A stretch of DNA of 64,000 nt, from positions 4,154,001 through 4,218,000 of the forward strand of contig NC_066288.1 of the NCBI RefSeq assembly GCF_905404315.1, written 5' to 3'. The position numbers and the translations under genes are program-made. This DNA is from Leptidea sinapis (lineage: Eukaryota > Arthropoda > Insecta > Lepidoptera > Pieridae). The notes under the pieces were generated by a model. That model was given only the letters and a program-made list of their open reading frames with translations. It was not told the origin of the DNA and ran no database searches. How positions within the stretch are numbered: position 1 is the first letter of the stretch; the number at the start of each line of letters is the position of its first letter. Below are positions 58,711-64,000 of this stretch, piece after piece.

Positions 58711-59477
58711 TTTTCCCAGTCCGATCTTTTTTTTAGTTTCCCTGTGTACTTATTACTTGTTGGTGTAGAAAATTCTTCGTCAGGTACTGATTTAGATTCA
58801 ACCTCTTTTAATTGCAAATGGTTTATAAAATCCACTCGCTTTGGGTTCCCGATATAAGTGAGTGGTACTTTTATTTCCTTCAAAGTTGTTGCGAATTTTT
58901 CCCAACCTATAGGTTCACTTTTCTGAAGAGCTCTCAAGGTATCACTCACCAAGTCCACAATATTACTCCCAGGTATTTTTTCATTATCTATAATCACGGT
59001 ACCAGATTCATCCCAGCTTATTTTATTTTTATTCAAGGAAATCAAATTTAGTAAAAGTTCACCTTTTTTAGCATATGTTTTCGGTATTAGTTTCAGTATT
59101 TCAGAGCTCGTGTATATTTCCCCAATATTTTTGTTAACCTCCACTGATGTTTGAGAAGGAACTACATTTATTTTATTCACATCATGATTTATATAATCAG
59201 TATCGATTTCATTATGACCTTGATTAAAACCAATATATGAATCATTATCATTTATAAGTGGTATGTGGTATGGTTGTCGATCCTCTTTGACGAAGTTTAG
59301 ATATCTTTGAAGGGTTTGCAAATATAAAATACATTTCTTTCGATCTTCTATGTCACTGCTTAAGATATTTTGCATATCAGTATCTAATCGAGATCTTGGC
59401 GTATCATTTTCTTTGTGTTGTTTTAACTTCTCCAATAATGATGGTTCAATAAGTAACATTTTTTTAGCATTATCCAT
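58695..59477 (-). CDS. Polinton conserved protein, unknown function (260 aa)
   Basis: Begins NAKKMLLIEPSLLEKLKQH, a pattern I recall from unnamed Polinton proteins beside the integrase. The rest is polar, with a short folded-looking part near IGWEKFATTLKEIKVPLTY and a lysine-rich end (GKLKKRSDWEKWTPY). No signal, helix or catalytic motif. The position between the ATPase and the integrase suggests a virion or DNA-handling role, but that is a guess. Confidence 0.7.
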   Translation of the reverse strand: MDNAKKMLLIEPSLLEKLKQHKENDTPRSRLDTDMQNILSSDIEDRKKCILYLQTLQRYLNFVKEDRQPYHIPLINDNDSYIGFNQGHNEIDTDYINHDVNKINVVPSQTSVEVNKNIGEIYTSSEILKLIPKTYAKKGELLLNLISLNKNKISWDESGTVIIDNEKIPGSNIVDLVSDTLRALQKSEPIGWEKFATTLKEIKVPLTYIGNPKRVDFINHLQLKEVESKSVPDEEFSTPTSNKYTGKLKKRSDWEKWTPY

Positions 59478-59481
59478 TTTC

Positions 59482-59808
59482 TTAAATAAATGAATTAATC
59501 AACCCACTTAGAATAGAACCCAATATTATCGGTAGAAATGAACCTCCTTTTTGTACAATTATATTTTTTCTAATTTTATTCGTACCTTTTCTTACCAATT
59601 TTCGAAGAATATTTTTATATTTCTTTAATTTAGATTTTTCTTTCTCGGCCAATTCAACGTTACCCCGCAGTACGTTATGAATACATTCACAAATGTAATT
59701 TATTTCTGTTTTGTTACATGATTTTAATAAAGCTTTTTGATATTTTGGCTTCAGTTTATGTAGAGCAATTAACAAATCTTTATGCGTCTTTAAACGTCTA
59801 TGCATCAT
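59482..59808 (-). CDS. Polinton small conserved protein, unknown function (108 aa)
   Basis: Opens with a helical LLIALHKLKPKYQKALLKSC, then INYICECIHNVLRGNV, a basic middle (KSKLKKYKNILRKLVRKG) and IVQKGGSFLPIILGSILSGL, a hydrophobic C-terminal segment. Similar small proteins precede the ATPase neighbours in other Polinton and adintovirus genomes. A basic DNA-binding half and a membrane-seeking tail make it a likely core or minor virion protein. The ATG overlaps the ATPase stop by 4 bases. Confidence 0.68.
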   Translation of the reverse strand: MMHRRLKTHKDLLIALHKLKPKYQKALLKSCNKTEINYICECIHNVLRGNVELAEKEKSKLKKYKNILRKLVRKGTNKIRKNIIVQKGGSFLPIILGSILSGLINSFI

Positions 59809-60464
59809 TTATAAATGATCGAAATTTCTTGATTCTTACCATATTTAAACCCTTTTGTGGGTACATAAACAGTGCAATATCCATCGGATGGAAATATCTT
59901 TGTCTTAACGCGACACAATTCATTTGTTTCTTGTTTCAAATCAATCATTAAATAACCATGAGCTTCATTGGTAGCATCTCTGTAAGAATCTTCCAAATAT
60001 TTCGGATTTTCAGGGAATACTTGACGAGATAAGTATCGAATTTGGGTTTTATCTCGAGGATTTTTGAAATATATTATATAACTTGAGTTGAGTGATATAT
60101 CTCTTTGTCCTTTACCTTGATGAAACAAATTTTGAGATAAATAAAACACACTTAAGTTTCTATGATGACTTCCTTTCGTGAATATATCAACAATACGACC
60201 ATCTGATTCCCTCATCAGGTCATCAATTATTACAAGTTGAGGATTTTTTCCGTCAAACATAGATAAATCAGGTAAACCTTGAAGATAATTAATGTGGTTG
60301 AGATTATATAAAGGCTGCATTTCATCAAAGCACCAGGTGATTTGGGTAAAATTTGCATCACAGATATCATTCAAAAATTTTATAAAATTATTTACGAAAA
60401 CTGATTTTCCACATCCACTTGGACCAGCAACTATTGCAGTGAATGGATGATTGAAATGATTCAT
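59805..60464 (-). CDS. Polinton genome-packaging ATPase (FtsK/HerA, A32-like)
   Basis: 219 residues. The Walker A motif GPSGCGKS (residues 14-21) and Walker B motif LVIIDDLM (Asp81-Asp82) are both whole; a later sensor-type FYLSQNLFHQGK follows. Polinton ATPases of the A32 family are thought to push DNA into the capsid. The start ATG at 60462-60464 is the first in frame and lies 208 bp downstream of the polymerase stop. Confidence 0.88.
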   Translation of the reverse strand: MNHFNHPFTAIVAGPSGCGKSVFVNNFIKFLNDICDANFTQITWCFDEMQPLYNLNHINYLQGLPDLSMFDGKNPQLVIIDDLMRESDGRIVDIFTKGSHHRNLSVFYLSQNLFHQGKGQRDISLNSSYIIYFKNPRDKTQIRYLSRQVFPENPKYLEDSYRDATNEAHGYLMIDLKQETNELCRVKTKIFPSDGYCTVYVPTKGFKYGKNQEISIIYK

Positions 60465-60672
60465 TATCTACTACGTCTATGTGTGTTAAGGTTTAGTATA
60501 GTAATGAAACAATCTGTTATTAAACCACCATTTATTTAAACAGAAAAATCTATAATTGAAACAATATACAGTACATCATGTTTTACTCCGCAACTTATAC
60601 ATCTAAATACAATAATCTCTCATTTGGTTTTTTAAAACTATAATAATTTATTCTTAAAATTTAATATAATAT

Positions 60673-63600
60673 TTATTCTATTTTATGATGACCCCAAGCT
60701 AAGGTATCAATATTATTTGGTAAAATGTACCGTTTGGTATCATTAAATGACAGACTAGATTTATTTATTCTTTGAGTAAAAATATTATGCTTTATTGACT
60801 TAAATCTAAGCATTGAACAATATTCGTTCTTATTTTCAAATAAGCAAGTCTTATAATTTTCCATTTTCATATTCTTAGTAACACTTTTATTAACCCCCTT
60901 AGCTTTAGCTGTGAATTTTCCCTCAACATCTAATGCATACATTTTAGATCTAAGTCCTACAAATTCATTAAATATGTTACCATTGTTTTCATCTTTAAAG
61001 TAGCCTAACTTCTTTTTATTGAGTTTTGGATAGCCAAATATATTGTTTTCTGTATAGCCCGAGGTATCGAAACGCAAATGTAAATCAGGTTTTATATCTC
61101 TGTAAAAATCATCTGTAAAAATTTGATATATTAAACTATCAGTATCTGTGTACAATAATTTTAATTTGTTTTGAAACTTTTTAAACATATAGTTATAGTG
61201 AAAGTCGTACATTAGAGTTTTAGAAATATCCAATATACAAAATCCCAAATAAATAGGTTTATTATGGAACAATTTCGTCTTTCGTAATTGAACTGCAACC
61301 AAATTTTCATTAAAAATAGATAAACTATGGAATTCTGGCTTAGCAATTAAATCTTGCGCGCCTAGAATTTTACCCTGATTTTCCCAATGACTCAATAATT
61401 TTACATTTACTCTTTTTTCGATATTTTCCATTGTTTTTCCAAACACTGAGTTATTCATTAATTTATAAAAATCTTTTTCGAAATCAGATGTGGCTAGTTT
61501 ACGCATGCTTGTATTTAAATCTATATAATATTGTAACCATGCGCATTGTTTGAATTTTAAAATTCTATGAATTTTTTGTAATTTTAAACCCATTGTCAGA
61601 CATTGCTTTAAATTTCTGTAGTGAATCACATATTTAATTTTATTACGAAGGTTTGGAACTAATTTTATGTCTTTTGTATTACCAATACATATATTCTCGG
61701 GACATAAGGGTAGGTCAGAATGTAAATCATGCAGTTCAATAGGATATTCTAGATCTACTTCCAAAATAAAACCATATTCATAATCATCAGGGACATCAAA
61801 ATTAGTTGTGACATCTACCCACTCAAAACCTCCTGTAGGAAGGAATTGAGACATGGCCCATCCGTAAAGGTTATTAGCATCAAGATAAGTTAAAAATGAG
61901 TTTGGTGTGTCTTTATCATATTCTCGCATATATTTGTTATTAGCTTTGGCATAACGATTGCTACATTGAGATACACCTCCTCGAATGCCCGATCTAATAA
62001 AAGCTATTTGTTCAAAGTCTTGAAGTAATTCTAATTTAATTTTTGTGCATTTTAACATAGCATCCCAACTTAACCCAGGTGCTGTATAATAATGAGCTGG
62101 ATCTAGACCATATGTTTGCAAACATAAGGCTCGGAAATTTTCAAACACATCTGTTAAAAGTAAAACATCGGTTTTAAGATATAAATCAGAATAATCTGAC
62201 ATATTTTGACAATGAAAGTGTTGCCAAACATCCTTGGCATGTTCATAATCTTCATCGGAAATATGTGTGTCGGTTAATGTATTGTAAAATTTATCGCGAC
62301 TAGGGAGTGCTGAAAGTTTTAAGGAATCATGTGATGACATAAATTCATATGGATAAATTCCTTTTTTTCTAAGACGTAAAAAATCATTATTATTTGGAAA
62401 ATTATATTTTAATGTTTGAAATTGTTCTTCCTTCAAATTTTGAACAAGTTTGTCTAAACTACAAGGTAAAAATTTAAACGAATCAACGAATCTCAATTGA
62501 ATTTTATGATTATTTAATTTTATCGTTTTTGTGAAAGAAATGTACTTTTCTTTCGTTTGTGGAATAATATCAATTTCCCCTTCAATAGAATTTAATGCAT
62601 GAACAATAAAATGAGAGTCATATTGACTAAGATTGTGTAAAAAAACTGGAATGTGATAGGGGATTCTAAACTTTGTCTTACATACTTCGTGTGCAACTCC
62701 TCTAAAATTTCCTGTATGCGAGTCAAAGTATAATGCACATTCACCATTTAAATTAGATTGACATATAAAGCAGTCTTTACATTGTGAAATAATTTCATTA
62801 TCATTGGAAGTTAAAGGTTTTGGACTTATGACAAAATAATTTTTTGTGCAAATCACTTCTAAATCTTTATACAACTGATTCATAAAGACATGAGTACAAT
62901 GAGGACCACTATATGTTTCATATTTTGATAAACTATCATCATATGAACATTTAATATAGTACCCAAAACTATAAACTTCGTGTTTGTGAACATTAGTTGT
63001 ATAAGGTTTTGATGGATCGTTAAAGCATGTCTGAATTGGATTAAGGAAAGCTTCAAAATCCGCGTATATAACAAAGGGTATTTGTAACATCTTATTAAAT
63101 TTATCAAATTTTAAGACATTGTTTGAAATTGGTTGTTCAAACCAATCTTTTAAAGTTTTTTCTGTATTAGGCAATTCCACTTTAATATGACAACAATCAT
63201 TCAATTGATGAGCTGATAACTTATCATTTGTTGAGAAGTGTAAAAGACAACCGTCACAGATGTAGATTGCATGTTCATGGTTTGAAATTTGACCACTTAC
63301 TAAACGCGATAGGTTTTTAATGTAGCAAAAATGATTAATTGTTCCGTGCGAAATAAATAATAAATTGATATGAACAATTTTCCGTGATTTTGTTAAATAC
63401 AATGGACCAACTAATTCATGTACTTTCTTTTTACAATTGTATTCAAGACCAAAAACATTTACACTTAAATTATTTAACCTTTCTACTTTCTGTATATCTG
63501 TCATTTTAACAGGAAACGTAACTCCGTCAAAATTTAATTTATTTGAATATTTACTGTAAGATGAAACTCTCTGAGAGTTCTTAGTAACTGGATATAATGC

Positions 63601-64000
63601 AGAAAGCAAAGCCCATTTAAAGCATAAATCATCCGAGTTTTGTACATTTATAACACTTTTTTTTAATTTGATTTCTTTAGGTAATTCAATATATGATTTT
63701 CCACGTAATGGATTGAATTTGTTTATATTCATGTCTAATGCATTTATTTTCTTAAGACTCCAACCACTATCTTTTTTCTCAAATGTGCTAATTTTAGTCA
63801 TCAACATATCACATAAGGACGAAAAGAAAAAATTTAAATCCTCACCCTGCATTATAGTATAACTACATGTTTGAAATTCAAATTCATTAGAAATATTTTT
63901 TGTTTCTTGAACAAAATTAGCGTGCAGAATAAAATTAACTTTAAAAATTGTAAGCAATCGAACAGATTCCTCAAATAGTGAAATAATTTCATTTCTAATA
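60673..64000 (-). CDS. Polinton protein-primed DNA polymerase B, 5' end beyond window
   Basis: The frame stays open from the stop at 60673 to the window edge, at least 1108 codons; no convincing start is visible, so the N-terminus is missing. The proofreading site is present (YADFEAF, then HNLSQYDSHF, and LKTDVLLLTDVF), and so are polymerase motifs A (LDANNLYGW), B (KLMNNSVFGK) and C (LYTDTDSL), with KMYAL after them. The insertion blocks TPR1/TPR2 expected of protein-primed enzymes are likely but not placed. This is the largest gene and sets the family. All active-site acids are intact. Confidence 0.94.
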   Translation of the reverse strand, partial: IRNEIISLFEESVRLLTIFKVNFILHANFVQETKNISNEFEFQTCSYTIMQGEDLNFFFSSLCDMLMTKISTFEKKDSGWSLKKINALDMNINKFNPLRGKSYIELPKEIKLKKSVINVQNSDDLCFKWALLSALYPVTKNSQRVSSYSKYSNKLNFDGVTFPVKMTDIQKVERLNNLSVNVFGLEYNCKKKVHELVGPLYLTKSRKIVHINLLFISHGTINHFCYIKNLSRLVSGQISNHEHAIYICDGCLLHFSTNDKLSAHQLNDCCHIKVELPNTEKTLKDWFEQPISNNVLKFDKFNKMLQIPFVIYADFEAFLNPIQTCFNDPSKPYTTNVHKHEVYSFGYYIKCSYDDSLSKYETYSGPHCTHVFMNQLYKDLEVICTKNYFVISPKPLTSNDNEIISQCKDCFICQSNLNGECALYFDSHTGNFRGVAHEVCKTKFRIPYHIPVFLHNLSQYDSHFIVHALNSIEGEIDIIPQTKEKYISFTKTIKLNNHKIQLRFVDSFKFLPCSLDKLVQNLKEEQFQTLKYNFPNNNDFLRLRKKGIYPYEFMSSHDSLKLSALPSRDKFYNTLTDTHISDEDYEHAKDVWQHFHCQNMSDYSDLYLKTDVLLLTDVFENFRALCLQTYGLDPAHYYTAPGLSWDAMLKCTKIKLELLQDFEQIAFIRSGIRGGVSQCSNRYAKANNKYMREYDKDTPNSFLTYLDANNLYGWAMSQFLPTGGFEWVDVTTNFDVPDDYEYGFILEVDLEYPIELHDLHSDLPLCPENICIGNTKDIKLVPNLRNKIKYVIHYRNLKQCLTMGLKLQKIHRILKFKQCAWLQYYIDLNTSMRKLATSDFEKDFYKLMNNSVFGKTMENIEKRVNVKLLSHWENQGKILGAQDLIAKPEFHSLSIFNENLVAVQLRKTKLFHNKPIYLGFCILDISKTLMYDFHYNYMFKKFQNKLKLLYTDTDSLIYQIFTDDFYRDIKPDLHLRFDTSGYTENNIFGYPKLNKKKLGYFKDENNGNIFNEFVGLRSKMYALDVEGKFTAKAKGVNKSVTKNMKMENYKTCLFENKNEYCSMLRFKSIKHNIFTQRINKSSLSFNDTKRYILPNNIDTLAWGHHKIE

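Larger units (their letters stand above)
53812..64000 (-). mobile_element. Polinton/Maverick (adintovirus-like) element, partial
   Basis: Nine intact genes lie head to tail on the minus strand with overlaps or gaps of a few bases: DNA polymerase B, ATPase, two unknowns, integrase, minor capsid, basic protein, major capsid, protease. This set defines Polintons and the related adintoviruses. The right end is beyond the window, so the second terminal repeat and target duplication cannot be checked. The left edge is set at the first AGTAGTAGG of a doubled 30-bp motif and is tentative. Confidence 0.92.

Noticed and set aside
1..64000. CRISPR arrays, bacterial operons, prophage or rRNA genes
   Set aside because: None seen. 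Spliced genes, LINEs and Helitrons show the DNA is animal nuclear sequence.

Overview
The window reads as nuclear DNA of a moth or butterfly (Lepidoptera; inferred, species not determinable). It is AT-rich and holds two spliced host genes, many remnants of insect LINEs, short Helitrons and MITEs, and, at the right end, a large virus-like DNA transposon (Polinton/Maverick) that runs off the window edge.

Left part (1-16 kb). Three minus-strand exons (6339-10068) encode most of a secreted pancreatic-type lipase with its full Ser-Asp-His triad; the first exon(s) were not found. A decayed LINE sits in its last intron. Around it are Helitron-like copies, LINE 3' ends, a foldback mariner-like element with two 461-bp arms, and a 140-bp palindrome enclosing a tRNA-like body.

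Middle (16-51 kb). After about 7 kb of intergenic DNA comes a minus-strand gene that can be assembled in full: 17 coding exons from 46013 down to 23904, all in phase, 1132 codons plus stop. It is the ortholog of the Drosophila cell-surface protein Turtle (tutl; IGSF9 family): signal peptide, five Ig domains, two fibronectin III domains, one membrane helix and a long cytoplasmic tail in one very GC-rich last exon. Its signal-peptide exon lies at the edge of a tandem array of copies of itself. A GC-rich island near 51 kb may be its promoter or 5' leader exon.

Right part (53.8-64 kb). A Polinton on the minus strand has nine intact, tightly packed genes. From right to left these are protein-primed DNA polymerase B (5' end beyond the window), packaging ATPase, a 108-residue and a 260-residue unknown protein, integrase with chromodomain, minor capsid (penton-type) protein, a 152-residue basic virion-protein candidate, major capsid protein and an adenovirus-type protease. 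Together they cover replication, integration, capsid assembly, maturation and genome packaging, so the element looks like an integrated virus rather than an old relic. The likely left tip carries a doubled 30-bp motif beginning AGTAGTAGG. No large gene class beyond these is visible.
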